Of a stretch of DNA of 57,181 nucleotides, positions 22,544 through 32,065 are shown piece by piece. The position numbers and the translations under genes were made by a program. Numbering within the stretch: position 1 is the first letter of the stretch; each line of letters opens with the position of its first letter. The DNA is from Longitalea luteola. GTDB lineage: Bacteria > Bacteroidota > Bacteroidia > Chitinophagales > Chitinophagaceae. The notes under the pieces were generated by a model. It was not told the origin of the DNA. It ran no database searches and saw only the letters and a program-made list of their open reading frames with translations. Where the stretch lies: contig NZ_JAFIQX010000018.1 of the NCBI RefSeq assembly GCF_017356035.1, positions 1-57,181 of the forward strand. Reading direction: 5' to 3'.

Positions 22544-24175
22544 TCAATTCTTCAGCGGAATTGATACATCGCCCGGGGTATTAAAGTCAAGTTCATTTTG
22601 TGGCACATCCCAGTAATCCATATAATTATATTCCATAAAACAAGGCGTAGGTACTGAGCCTGGCTGCGCCGGAGTTAACAGGTCTCCCGGAATGATAACA
22701 ATGGCATTGGCCCTGCCGCCTCCCTCTGAAGCCGGCTCGGTTACACCCCATCGGCGGGCATCATAAAAGGCAGTGCCCCAAAGAAAGAGCGCCACTCTTC
22801 TTTCGCGCCTGAATTCTTCCAGTGCCTGAGCTGCACTCAATCCTGTCCCTGCTACATGCGCCAAACCGGAATTTTGAAAATCACGCACTTCATCTACCAG
22901 CTGTAAACCGGCTTCAATACTACCGGTACGGATCAGCGCTTCTGCTTTGCTCAACTGATTTTCCTCATAACTGCATGCAAAGGGAACCAGTCCCCGGTTA
23001 TCGCCGGTGGCATACAATCCGCCATCTTCAATGTACACCGGGTTCCAGCGGGTTCCAAATTGCAAGCCACGCCCTCTTTCATTTACTTTAGGAACAGAAA
23101 ACGGTACAAAGCCTTTTGTGAACCGGTTGTCGCCGGGTTTAAATTCCTGGATGAATCGCTCACTTACGAACGTAAATTGGTCGGCTTCACCAATAAATGA
23201 GTAGGGGTGAAAAAAGCCCAGGGAAACGTCATTGTTCCCGCTGGGGTCCATACCAAATCGGAAGACAACATCTGTTGCCTGTATGCCCTGATCGGTAAGC
23301 GTTATCACCCGCTGCCAGTCGGTCGTCGTCATTTCATCGATCTTTTTATTGGCCATCAGGTTGCGGGCCTGTAAAGAATAAACCTGCCGCTTCCACATAT
23401 CGGGCGTTACGATACTTTTATTATCGTTGAATGAAGCAATGATCGCCTGCATGATGGAATTGTAATCAGCCGTTTGGGAAACGCCATTTAATGTAGTCAA
23501 ACATTCATTCAATATTTTATCGGCTTCGGCCATTATAGCGGTGTGATCAACAAAATCACCATTCGTTTCACCGGCTGTGTTGGTAATGATGCCGGCCAAA
23601 TACATAGAGCCAATGCGTGAGTATGCATAGCCTTTCCACCACAGGGCCCAGGCTTTGAAAATATTTTTCTTATTGGTAACGTCGCCGGTCAGGCTAAGCG
23701 CCGGGTTCACCAGTGCTGTCAGTAATTGATTAGCCTGTGCAATGATATAATAGTTAACAGCCCATTCATATTGAAATGCGTTCAGCTCGCCTGCACCCCG
23801 GCTATCGAAGCCCTGCAATTGTGTTTTTTGATCAACGCCATTGGGATTCGTAATTACCCGGCCGCTGGGCAGGGTGATTCTGAACACCTGGTCAACCCAC
23901 CGGAACCCATAGTTACCATAAGGGCAATAAGCTTCATCGCCCATAATGCTGTGGTTGGTGAGGGCAATATGGAAAATATTGGTATTCCCTTCGTCCGGAA
24001 CGTTCGCCATCATTTTTTGCAGAATGCCTAATGAAAAATTCTTCAGCCCGGCTTCTGTTGTCAGTGATTGTTCTGGCGTGGGATTGTTGGGATCGTTTAA
24101 TTCGAGGGTCGACTTTTTACAGCCTCCTCCTATCATTATAGTGGCGATCAGTATATATATGAAGTATCGTTTCAT
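22544..24175 (-). CDS. SusD/RagB-type nutrient-binding lipoprotein
   Basis: 543 residues with signal 'MKRYFIYILIATIMIGGGC' (lipid Cys19) and the conserved start of mature SusD proteins ('LELNDPNNPTPEQSLTTEAG'). The helical TPR-like region includes 'NIFKAWALWWKGYAYSRIGS', and near the end 'ALEEFRRERRVALFLWGTAF' and 'DARRWGVTEP' match the C-terminal SusD domain. It starts 17 bases after the SusC stop, so both are co-transcribed from the minus strand. Substrate unknown. No polysaccharide-degrading enzyme lies nearby, which argues against a classical polysaccharide utilisation locus. Confidence 0.93.
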   Translation of the reverse strand: MKRYFIYILIATIMIGGGCKKSTLELNDPNNPTPEQSLTTEAGLKNFSLGILQKMMANVPDEGNTNIFHIALTNHSIMGDEAYCPYGNYGFRWVDQVFRITLPSGRVITNPNGVDQKTQLQGFDSRGAGELNAFQYEWAVNYYIIAQANQLLTALVNPALSLTGDVTNKKNIFKAWALWWKGYAYSRIGSMYLAGIITNTAGETNGDFVDHTAIMAEADKILNECLTTLNGVSQTADYNSIMQAIIASFNDNKSIVTPDMWKRQVYSLQARNLMANKKIDEMTTTDWQRVITLTDQGIQATDVVFRFGMDPSGNNDVSLGFFHPYSFIGEADQFTFVSERFIQEFKPGDNRFTKGFVPFSVPKVNERGRGLQFGTRWNPVYIEDGGLYATGDNRGLVPFACSYEENQLSKAEALIRTGSIEAGLQLVDEVRDFQNSGLAHVAGTGLSAAQALEEFRRERRVALFLWGTAFYDARRWGVTEPASEGGGRANAIVIIPGDLLTPAQPGSVPTPCFMEYNYMDYWDVPQNELDFNTPGDVSIPLKN

Positions 24176-24192
24176 AATAATCAGCTTTTCTG

Positions 24193-27100
24193 TTAGAATT
24201 GAAGGTTAATGCCGAACTGGAATGAACGCAGGTTAGGAATAGAAAAATAATCGGCTCCTATATTCGATCCTGCGCCTACTGAACGGTTTCCCTGGCTGTC
24301 CTGGGCCGATGTGGCTTCGGGGTCAAGGCCGGAATAATCTGTAATTGTAAACAGATTACGGCCTGAAGCAGTAAGGGCTATGCCTCTTATCCAGGGCACA
24401 TTCAGTGCACTACCCAACTGATATGTAAACGTGAGATCTCTTAGCCGCCAGAAGGAGCCATCTTCAACAAACCAGCCGGTACGCTGAACGCTGTTGTACA
24501 AACTATTATAGAAGTTGACAAATGCGCCGGTTTCTCCGTCAACCGTGATCTCCTTGTCAAAGTCCTTTTGCAGCCTGTCGCGGTACATCCATTGTCTGGT
24601 GAGGTTATAGATATCATTGCCATGGTACCAATCCCACTGCATGGAGATATTCAACTTTTGCCATAACGTAAGATTATTGATGAACGACATGGTGAACTTG
24701 GGATAGGCATTGCCGGAAATAGCCTGGTCTGTAGCATCGGTGAGAATGACGCGCTTGGTTCGTTTGTTCACCACAATGCCATTAACGATCTCATACTGAT
24801 CGGCCTGGTTTTCGGGTATATACCTGGTTTTATCGGCAGCGCGGGTTTGGTCGATGCTTGTGAGCGGATTTGATGTATAGAAGTTGCCGAGCGATTCGCC
24901 TTCCTTAACAATAAATAATCCATTCACAAAATCACGGCCGTTGGCCACTTTATCTACTTTGGTTTTGAAGGTGCCAAAGCGGGCGCCGAACTGCCAGTCA
25001 ACCGCTTTACTGGTAAATACACCTGCGTCGAGACTGATATCCGCACCTTTTACCGTAAGTTCTATCAGGTTATCCCTTATTTGTTGTGCACCGCTGGATG
25101 GCGGCAGGTCAACATACTGAATATTGTCCCTGTTGTTCTTGTTCCAGTAGGTGAACGACAAAGCGATGCGGTTAAACCAATCTTTTTGACTGGGCGTAAT
25201 TACAAGATCAGTTCCTACTTCCAGTTCCCGTACTACCTGTACACGCAGGTTCCTGTTACCAAGTATATTGGGCAAATACAAGCCAACGCCTTCGCCTAAT
25301 TGTATAGAACCGAGTGTTGTTTGCCGCGAATAATATTCCTCATCAAACTCATTGGGTGGAATACCGGCCGCACCATAAGCCGCCCGTAATTTCCAGTCGG
25401 TGAGCATGGGGATAGTAAGTATTTCGGAGGGTCTGAAATAGGCGGTTCCGCGGCCAAAAGTGAATGGTTTTTTCTGGTCGCCAAATTGTGAGTTGTAGTC
25501 GGAGCGGAAGCCGCCGGTAACGCCGAATAAACTACCAAAGTCGATGGTTTGATTTACCAGATAGCCGAATGTAATGTATTCAAATCTGCCGTCGCCGCTG
25601 GTCTTTAAAGCGGTTGCTGAAATGTTTGCAGGCGGGTACTGCGGCAGGTTCAGCCCCTGTGCATAAAAGGAATTGTATTCCAGCTTACGCCAGTCGTACG
25701 AGAACTGGGTGGTGGTAGTGATCGGTATATTTATTTTAAAATCATTCCTGAAATCGGTTCTGAAGTAAATAGTTGACAGGGCGTTTTGATAGGTAGATTT
25801 TGCATAGTCGCTACGCACTGAGCCCTGCGCAGTATTTCCCCAGAAGCCCAGTGCAACCTGTGGGGCATTTTCCTGGTTCTGATAAATGTCGTTGAATTCC
25901 GAGTTCCATAATTCAATACCGTATTTAAAGTCCAGTTCAATGAAACGGGGGAATTTATAATTCAGGTTGCTGTTGTTTATGATCCGCGTATCTTTTCCCG
26001 AGCGCGAATGCCAGTCTGCTTCCGACAATACATTCACCTGGTTCTCATCCCTGGGGCGAACAACGGTTAAATTGGTACCGGGATATTTTGCAGTAAAATC
26101 TATCCAGGGATAGGAGTTGATCAATTCGAACCTGTTGTTGTTGGTTCCTTCAAACAGCTGATCGATATTGTATTTAATGCGGGAAGTGACATTATACGTT
26201 CCTGAAACCAGGTTTTCATCCTGGAGTATCACCTGGGTGGAATTGCGGGCGGTAAATCCTTTGAATAATTCAAAGCCCAGGTTGGCCGACAGGTTGGTGC
26301 GCCTGAAACGATTGGCCAGTACATTTTCCTGGTTCAGGTGCGACAATGTAAACGCATAATCTGTTTTATTACCACCGCCTGAAATGCCTACAGAGTTGGT
26401 TGTAGAAACGGCTGTCTGGTAGGCCTGCTCAAGGTGATTGTACAGCGGCAGGTTAGCCGGGTAGGTCTTATCATTCTTTAAGTTGAAGTTTGTATTAAAA
26501 TCATCTTCCGCCGGCTCGGGCCACATGCCATTGCTGTCTGGTCTCAATATATCGCCATTGCGATCGAGGATATTGCCATTGGCGTCCTGGGTAAAGTGAT
26601 GGAATTTTGCACTGAGGGTTTCATCTTTGCCCAATATGACCTTGTCAATACTTACTTTCGACATCAGATTTATGCTGAGTGCTTTATTCCGCGCACCTTT
26701 CCTCGTAAAGATCTGAATAACGCCATTTGCGCCTTGTGCGCCATACAGCATACCGGCAGCGGGGCCTTTGGCAATTTCAACCTTGTCAACATTCGAAACA
26801 TCCAGGCCGTTGATATCGGTTACCTGCACCCCATCGACCAGTATAATAGGAGTGGAGGAACCCAGGGAGTTAATACCCCGTAAAATAATATTGGCTTTTT
26901 GACCGGGCTCACCGGAAGTCATTTGTATTTGTGCCCCGGCCACTTTGCCGATCAGCGCCTGGTCAATAGATACGATGGCCGATTTGGCCAGGTCTCTGTT
27001 GCTTACACTCGCCACATCGATGGACAGTTTCTTCTTTTCTGTAGCCACCCCGGTACCAGTCACTACTATTTCACTAAGCGCTTTTACATCGGGTTTTAAT

Positions 27101-27372
27101 TGCAGATCAAAATTCGATCGGTTTCGTACAGCCATTTCTGTTGTTTCAAAGCCAACGCCCGTAAACACCAGGGTAGCCGATTCGGGTACTGTAAGCTTGA
27201 ACGTTCCATCGGCATCTGTCGTGGTGCCCGATAAAGTGCCCTTGATGGTTACTGATATACCTTGCAGCGGTGCGCCGCTGGTTTCAGTGATCTTTCCGGT
27301 TACTGTTTTGGTTTGCGAGTAGGCCGTAAACAGCATGCAGGTTGTAAAAACTAGAAAAATGAGTTTTTTCAT
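24193..27372 (-). CDS. SusC/RagA-type TonB-dependent outer-membrane receptor (no STN domain)
   Basis: 1059 residues from the Met at 27372, which begins a typical signal peptide ('MKKLIFLVFTTCMLFTAYSQ'). The frame is open to 27438, but that would put 22 unneeded residues in front. The signal is followed by the carboxypeptidase-regulatory-like domain ('VTGKITETSGAPLQGISVTI'), the TonB-box and plug region ('IVVTGTGVATEKKK', 'GMLYGAQGANGVIQIFTRKG') and the barrel ending 'LRSFQFGINLQF'. It lacks the STN domain that would signal to FecR, and indeed no sigma/FecR genes adjoin it. It imports an unknown substrate with the SusD partner downstream. Confidence 0.95.
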   Translation of the reverse strand: MKKLIFLVFTTCMLFTAYSQTKTVTGKITETSGAPLQGISVTIKGTLSGTTTDADGTFKLTVPESATLVFTGVGFETTEMAVRNRSNFDLQLKPDVKALSEIVVTGTGVATEKKKLSIDVASVSNRDLAKSAIVSIDQALIGKVAGAQIQMTSGEPGQKANIILRGINSLGSSTPIILVDGVQVTDINGLDVSNVDKVEIAKGPAAGMLYGAQGANGVIQIFTRKGARNKALSINLMSKVSIDKVILGKDETLSAKFHHFTQDANGNILDRNGDILRPDSNGMWPEPAEDDFNTNFNLKNDKTYPANLPLYNHLEQAYQTAVSTTNSVGISGGGNKTDYAFTLSHLNQENVLANRFRRTNLSANLGFELFKGFTARNSTQVILQDENLVSGTYNVTSRIKYNIDQLFEGTNNNRFELINSYPWIDFTAKYPGTNLTVVRPRDENQVNVLSEADWHSRSGKDTRIINNSNLNYKFPRFIELDFKYGIELWNSEFNDIYQNQENAPQVALGFWGNTAQGSVRSDYAKSTYQNALSTIYFRTDFRNDFKINIPITTTTQFSYDWRKLEYNSFYAQGLNLPQYPPANISATALKTSGDGRFEYITFGYLVNQTIDFGSLFGVTGGFRSDYNSQFGDQKKPFTFGRGTAYFRPSEILTIPMLTDWKLRAAYGAAGIPPNEFDEEYYSRQTTLGSIQLGEGVGLYLPNILGNRNLRVQVVRELEVGTDLVITPSQKDWFNRIALSFTYWNKNNRDNIQYVDLPPSSGAQQIRDNLIELTVKGADISLDAGVFTSKAVDWQFGARFGTFKTKVDKVANGRDFVNGLFIVKEGESLGNFYTSNPLTSIDQTRAADKTRYIPENQADQYEIVNGIVVNKRTKRVILTDATDQAISGNAYPKFTMSFINNLTLWQKLNISMQWDWYHGNDIYNLTRQWMYRDRLQKDFDKEITVDGETGAFVNFYNSLYNSVQRTGWFVEDGSFWRLRDLTFTYQLGSALNVPWIRGIALTASGRNLFTITDYSGLDPEATSAQDSQGNRSVGAGSNIGADYFSIPNLRSFQFGINLQF

Positions 27373-27727
27373 AGTCTCATGTTTTGGTTTGATAAAAAAG
27401 GAATCCCTGGTAATGAAAAGCAGGGGCTGCTTGCTCATTACCTGATCAATGCTATTTTCCGGGTATGAATGCCGTGGGCCGGATTACGACTTGAAGTTGT
27501 TTGGATATGTTCGAATCCTATACATCAGGATACATGAAAGACCAGTAAAAGCTGCTTGTTGTGCGAAGGTTCTCGTTATTTAGACAAACAGTTGTTCGCA
27601 ACTGCTGCATTTATGGCAGTTGTAATGATCATGGTCACAAAAAACGGGAGCTCAGGAGGGGTATTTTTTCTGCAGGTGCTTTACGGAAGAAATGATCAGT
27701 TTTACAAGTATTTCAATATTAATGTTC
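27373..27727. other. Region upstream of the minus-strand SusC gene
   Basis: It should contain the SusC promoter. The 79-codon plus-strand frame across it shows no protein-like features. An inverted repeat CAACTGC...GCAGTTG lies near 27598-27621. Confidence 0.4.
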
Positions 27728-27850
27728 TGCAGTTACCGGGTTCCCAGTTACCGGGCACGAATCAAAAGCATTCTGATTACTGGCAGGAATCCTGAAACCT
27801 GAGTCCTGGAAACTGGTAACCGGTAAACTGAAACCTGTAACCTGAAACAG
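27728..27850. repeat. Degenerate short-repeat array with inverted arms
   Basis: The left part has tandem variants of CAGTTACCGGG and the right part tandem words of the type CTGGAAA/CTGGTAA/CCGGTAA/ACTGAAA/CCTGTAA. The right part is roughly the reverse complement of the left, so the DNA or RNA can fold back. It ends one base before the stop of the acyltransferase-like gene. Confidence 0.7.
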
Positions 27851-27851
27851 T

Positions 27852-29054
27852 TTATATATAATTCAACCACCATTTTGACCTGTTCACCCTTTTATATTCG
27901 TCGAACCATTTGCATAATGGAAATACCGCGATCATTAAAATGATCCACAATACATATACAAAAATTAAACTGTACCCATAGCCCTGCAATTGTGCATTCA
28001 TGCTTACCCAGCCGGTCAGGATCATATCGCTCCATTTATATCCTGACACACTGGCTGCCACTACGGCCAGCGCATGGATCAGGTAAATGTGCACCAGGTA
28101 AAAGAACATGGGCACCCGGCCAAACACAACCATTTTTTCGGTAAGCCGGTTCAATGGCTTTTCTGCAAAGGCAAGGAAGAGCAGGGCCGGACCCAGCGTC
28201 ATTAAAATATATAATAAGGACGGTGGATACTTGGTCACATTGAGAAACGACAAGAACGTAAACACCGGTGATGCCTGCGTAGACCAATGATGAGGATCGC
28301 CGTAAGCATTCACAAACCGGATGACTATGAAGAGGGCAATGGCGCCCAGGCCAAGCCAGATCAATGATTTCCGTCTTTTTGCTGCATCAACAGTTGGCAG
28401 GTACAGCTGGCCAAAAACATAACCGGTGAGCATTATGCCGATCCAGGGTAAAATGGGATAACCAAGCATAACCGAAAACGGTTCGCCCGGAAAAAAATGC
28501 TGGTGATGCAGAAATGATAAAAGAAAGGAGGATGGATCTGCTTTATCGGCCCCATCGAGTAAATTATGGGCACCTATTAAGACGAGGCCAGTGATCAGTA
28601 TAATACGCAGCGGCAGATAGATCATCACCGAAAGCACCATCATACTTATACCTATTGCCCAAATGACCTGCAGGATAAGGACAGGGAATTGGGGATTGAA
28701 CGTCCAGCCGAATGTTACGATCAATATTTCAGCGATCACCAGCCAGAGACCTCGGGTAAAAAGGAAAAATGACATTTCTTTTCTCGTTCTTTTCACGCCA
28801 TTTAAAAATGCAGAAGTGCCGGCCAGAAAAGTAAACACGGGGGCGCAGAAATGGGTGATCCACCGGGTAAAGAACAGGGGCACATCGGTGCGCGAAAGGT
28901 CGGTTGGATCATACACAAAAGCATCTGCATGAAAATAATCACGCACATGATCCAGCGCCATGATGATCATAACGGTGCCGCGCAGCAGATCGATGGAATA
29001 TATGCGCTTGCTTGTCACCGGTGTTGCCGGTAAAGCTGTTGGTTGGATGTCCAT
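27852..29054 (-). CDS. Membrane acyltransferase-like protein (DUF1624 / HGSNAT-type)
   Basis: 400 residues with about ten membrane helices. The N-terminal 'RIYSIDLLRGTVMIIMALDH' followed by 'VRDYF' is the signature of the heparan-alpha-glucosaminide N-acetyltransferase/DUF1624 group: a conserved Asp and Arg-Gly in helix 1 and a conserved His at the end. Later blocks 'YPILPWIGIMLTGYVFGQLY' and 'GRVPMFFYLVHIYLIHALA' also fit. Such proteins move acyl groups across the membrane onto sugars or envelope components, but the bacterial substrates are mostly unknown. It is monocistronic. The start follows a proline-rich cytoplasmic tail. Confidence 0.85.
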   Translation of the reverse strand: MDIQPTALPATPVTSKRIYSIDLLRGTVMIIMALDHVRDYFHADAFVYDPTDLSRTDVPLFFTRWITHFCAPVFTFLAGTSAFLNGVKRTRKEMSFFLFTRGLWLVIAEILIVTFGWTFNPQFPVLILQVIWAIGISMMVLSVMIYLPLRIILITGLVLIGAHNLLDGADKADPSSFLLSFLHHQHFFPGEPFSVMLGYPILPWIGIMLTGYVFGQLYLPTVDAAKRRKSLIWLGLGAIALFIVIRFVNAYGDPHHWSTQASPVFTFLSFLNVTKYPPSLLYILMTLGPALLFLAFAEKPLNRLTEKMVVFGRVPMFFYLVHIYLIHALAVVAASVSGYKWSDMILTGWVSMNAQLQGYGYSLIFVYVLWIILMIAVFPLCKWFDEYKRVNRSKWWLNYI

Positions 29055-29310
29055 AAAATGTTGATATGTTGTAGGTTAGGGCAAGGGCAGCATCAGGTTA
29101 TCCTGTAAGTACAATGTTCTGTAAAGATAATTGTAAAAAGAATAAAATTCAGTAAAATTTATTCACTTTAGAATATTATTCTGGATAGTGTTTGTTTACA
29201 GCAAGCAGACCGGCAAAAGACTTCACTCTCGTCAAGAATTTCATTATCTGTAAAAAACAGGGCAATCCGGCGCTAAATTGTACGTTATTAAGTAATTAAA
29301 TCCATACCTA

Positions 29311-30921
29311 GTGAGAAGAGTTGTACCCTTTTTGATCCTGGCCCTGGGCCTGCAACAGGCGGTTGCCCAAATGGCGAACCCAAGTGATACGGGCAAACTG
29401 ATAGCCCAAAAAGATAATATCATTACTGCCAACACCATTATCAAGATCGAGAATTTAGGCATAAATATAAACTCCGATCTGGGTGAATTGCGGCCAACCG
29501 TGTCGGCAGATGGAAATCTGTTGTTTTTTATTTGTGAAAATCATCCGGCCAATACCAAATACAATTCAGTTCCCAATTCACAGGACATTTGGTATTCTGA
29601 ACGTGATTCAAACGGTGTATGGCAGGAAGCCCGCCATTTAAAATATCCCCTCAACACGTCCCAATACAATGCTGTGTATTGGATCTCCCCCGACAAAAAC
29701 CGCATTTTGATCCGCGGTGCGTTTGGTAACGGGGGCGCCTACTTTGGAAAAGGCGTGAGCCTTTGCACCCGCCAGGCCGATGGCCGCTGGGGCGAACCGG
29801 AAATGCTGTATATAAAAAAATATGACAAATACGACCGTGGCCTCGTTTCGGGCGCTACCCTTACGCCAGACATGAAAGCATTGGTGTTGTATATGTCGCC
29901 TCAGCCCGGCAGCTCAGACAACGACCTCTTTGTTTGCTTCCGGGAACCCGACGGTAGCTGGACGGAACCCAAGAGCCTGGGCAAACAAATCAATTTACCC
30001 GGTGATGAAATGACGCCTTATATCGCGGCTGACGGGGTAACCATGTATTTCAGCAGCAACCGGCCAGGTGGTTTGGGGGATAACGATATCTGGATGACCA
30101 AACGGCTTGATAAAACCTGGACCAAATGGAGCACCCCGGTGAACCTGGGAAGCCCCATCAATACTGAAGGCTGGGATGCGTTCTTTACCCTGGATGCCGG
30201 TGGTGAATATGCGTACCTGACAAGCAATAAAGATACGTATGGCGAAAGCGACATTGTACGCGTGAAACTGTTAGAGCGTGAAAAGCCAAACCCGGTGATA
30301 CTGGTAAGCGGCAATGTGTATAACGCCAAAACGAAACAACCACTCAGTGCTTCGCTTATTTACGAAACACTGCCCGATGGAGTAGAGGCCGGCAGCGGGA
30401 TCTCGAGCCCTACCGATGGCGCTTTCAAAATTGTATTGCCCTACGATAAAAACTATAGTATCAGGGCCAGTGCCGATAAATTCTTCGCCATTTCAGAGAA
30501 CCTGAACCTCGACTCCATGGTGAAAGCAGGTTTCAAAGAAATTCACAAAGACCTGTACCTGGTGCCTATAGAGATCGGCCAGGTGGTTCGGTTGAACAAC
30601 GTCTTCTTCGACTTTGATAAATGGGATCTGCGTCCGGAATCGAATGTTGAACTGGATCGTGTTGTAAAACTGTTGAAAGAAAACCCGGCCATTGAAATTG
30701 AACTGAGTGCACACACGGATAGCAAGGGTTCAGACGAATACAACTTCAGGCTCTCTGATAACCGTGCCAAATCGTGCGTGGAATATATTATCTCTAAAGG
30801 TATTCCTGCGAGCAGGATTGTATCGAAAGGATATGGTGAAAGCATGCCGGTGTCAGAAAACGAAACTGATGAGGGCCGTCAGCTGAACCGTCGCGTTGAA
30901 TTTAAAATCTTGAAAAACTAA
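29311..30921 (+). CDS. OmpA-family envelope protein with PD40 (WD40-like) propeller repeats
   Basis: 536 residues with a GTG start and a signal peptide ('MRRVVPFLILALGLQQAVAQ'). About residues 55-330 contain PD40-type repeats such as 'LRPTVSADGNLLFFICEN', 'MTPYIAADGVTMYFSSNRPG' and 'AFFTLDAGGEYAYLTSNKDT'. A carboxypeptidase-regulatory-like or Ig-like segment follows (about 330-415, 'VSGNVYNAKTKQPLSASLI'). The C-terminal OmpA domain (425-536) has 'VFFDFDKWDLRPESNVELDR' and 'HTDSKGSDEYNFRLSDNRAK' for peptidoglycan binding. It resembles PorE-type type IX accessory proteins but lacks the N-terminal TPR, so the role stays open. A strong terminator follows. Confidence 0.9.
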   Translation: MRRVVPFLILALGLQQAVAQMANPSDTGKLIAQKDNIITANTIIKIENLGININSDLGELRPTVSADGNLLFFICENHPANTKYNSVPNSQDIWYSERDSNGVWQEARHLKYPLNTSQYNAVYWISPDKNRILIRGAFGNGGAYFGKGVSLCTRQADGRWGEPEMLYIKKYDKYDRGLVSGATLTPDMKALVLYMSPQPGSSDNDLFVCFREPDGSWTEPKSLGKQINLPGDEMTPYIAADGVTMYFSSNRPGGLGDNDIWMTKRLDKTWTKWSTPVNLGSPINTEGWDAFFTLDAGGEYAYLTSNKDTYGESDIVRVKLLEREKPNPVILVSGNVYNAKTKQPLSASLIYETLPDGVEAGSGISSPTDGAFKIVLPYDKNYSIRASADKFFAISENLNLDSMVKAGFKEIHKDLYLVPIEIGQVVRLNNVFFDFDKWDLRPESNVELDRVVKLLKENPAIEIELSAHTDSKGSDEYNFRLSDNRAKSCVEYIISKGIPASRIVSKGYGESMPVSENETDEGRQLNRRVEFKILKN

Positions 30922-30941
30922 ATAACAAAATAATTACAGAT

Positions 30942-30979
30942 AAAAGGCGGGTCCTCCTTCACGGAGGGCCTGCCTTTTT
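30942..30979 (+). terminator. Hairpin terminator of the PD40-OmpA gene
   Basis: AAAGGCGGGTCCTCC pairs with GGAGGGCCTGCCTTT around TTCAC with one bulge, followed by a T-rich run, 21 bases after the stop. Confidence 0.88.
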
Positions 30980-31003
30980 CTTTTTCACGCAATCGCTTGT
31001 TAA

Positions 31004-31330
31004 TCAATTAAAGAGTGAGGCGATAAAAGTTTGTGGCGTATAATTTACAGCTGGAAATGGGGCGTTAATAGTTTTTAGCGTATCATTTATAGCTACAAAT
31101 GGTACCCCAAAGGTTTCCAGCGTATGGTTTATAGCTACAAATGGTACCCTAAAAGTTTCTAGCGTATGGTTTATGGCTGGAAACAGGTCGTTAATAGTTT
31201 TTAGCGTACCATTTAAAACTATTAACGGTATGCTACAAACCCTTGGCGTATCGTTTCCAACTGGAAATAGGGTGAAATTAGCTGGCAGCGTATCTACCGG
31301 ATGGACCGGGTCACTTAAATAGTTATACAT
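31004..31330 (-). CDS. Open frame of 14-residue tandem repeats (putative protein)
   Basis: 108 residues from the ATG at 31330 (a TTG at 31360 would add 10). From about residue 20 the protein is a string of 14-residue units, nearly seven in all: 'LPANFTLFPVGNDT', 'PRVCSIPLIVLNGT', 'LKTINDLFPAINHT', 'LETFRVPFVAINHT', 'LETFGVPFVAINDT', 'LKTINAPFPAVNYT' and a partial last one. The units keep length and the N-x-T ending although their sequence has drifted. No signal peptide is visible. It could be a real repeat protein or a 42-base intergenic DNA repeat that happens to be a multiple of three. The terminator at 30942 and the sigma gene at 31400 bound the region. Confidence 0.4.
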   Translation of the reverse strand: MYNYLSDPVHPVDTLPANFTLFPVGNDTPRVCSIPLIVLNGTLKTINDLFPAINHTLETFRVPFVAINHTLETFGVPFVAINDTLKTINAPFPAVNYTPQTFIASLFN

Positions 31331-31399
31331 TATTATCTTTAATTTGAGTACCAGTAACACAACTGTTTAGAACCTAACTGCTAAAAGTGAGGAGTGTAC

Positions 31400-32008
31400 A
31401 TGCACGCTGACCCGACAATACATCCCGATTGCCATGATGCCTCCATGTTTGCCGTAATGGACGATGATGCTGCCTTTGAACAATTCTTCAAACAACATTT
31501 CGCGGCATTATGCAAATGGTGCCAGCATAAATATGATTTCGACACCGATCTTGCCAAAGAAGTGGTGCATACCGCTTTTATCAAACTGTGGAAGAACCGT
31601 GCCGCATTACCGCGGGAGATGGCGGTAAAGGCCTTTCTGCATAAAGTGATCAATAATACCAGTCTGGATATAATGCGCCATTCAAAAGTGCGCGAGCGGT
31701 TTCGACAGTATGTACTGCGCCGTAATGAAAGGGAGGGCGCCCATTCGCCGCAGGAAAACTACGATGCAAAGAAACTACGCATCGATATTGATAATGCCGT
31801 TTCAGAGCTGCCTGAACAAATGCGTACCATTTTTGAACTGAGCCGGTACGAGGGACTGAAGTATGCAGAAATTGCCCGGCAGCTGAATATTTCTGTGAAT
31901 ACCGTGGAAACCCAAATGGTGCGCGCCCTGAAAAAACTGCGTTTAAAACTGGCGGCATACCTCACCGTATGCTTTATAGTTATGATAATCAATAGAATAT
32001 TTTTTTAA
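31400..32008 (+). CDS. ECF-type sigma factor of the third uptake locus
   Basis: 202 residues from the ATG at 31400; a GTG two codons upstream is also possible. Region 2 shows 'FEQFFKQHFAALCKWCQHKY' and 'AKEVVHTAFIKLWKN', then 'FLHKVINNTSLDIMRHSKVR'. Region 4 shows 'LPEQMRTIFELSRYEGLKYA' and 'ARQLNISVNTVETQMVRALK'. A hydrophobic tail ('AYLTVCFIVMIINRIFF') ends the protein, as in many Bacteroidota FecI-like factors. The FecR gene follows after 57 bases, then SusC and SusD, so this factor most likely drives that receptor operon. Confidence 0.93.
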   Translation: MHADPTIHPDCHDASMFAVMDDDAAFEQFFKQHFAALCKWCQHKYDFDTDLAKEVVHTAFIKLWKNRAALPREMAVKAFLHKVINNTSLDIMRHSKVRERFRQYVLRRNEREGAHSPQENYDAKKLRIDIDNAVSELPEQMRTIFELSRYEGLKYAEIARQLNISVNTVETQMVRALKKLRLKLAAYLTVCFIVMIINRIFF

Positions 32009-32065
32009 AAAAAGTTTGGTGACTTGTCACGGCAGGGGTTGTTTAAAACGTAATACTATCAGAAC

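Noticed and set aside
22544-27372. Polysaccharide utilisation locus
   Set aside because: SusC/SusD pair without any glycoside hydrolase, lyase or hybrid sensor gene in the neighbourhood.
31020-31320. Tandem repeats considered as CRISPR or as binding-site array
   Set aside because: No spacers, and the 42-base period keeps an open frame; reported as a repeat-coding frame instead.
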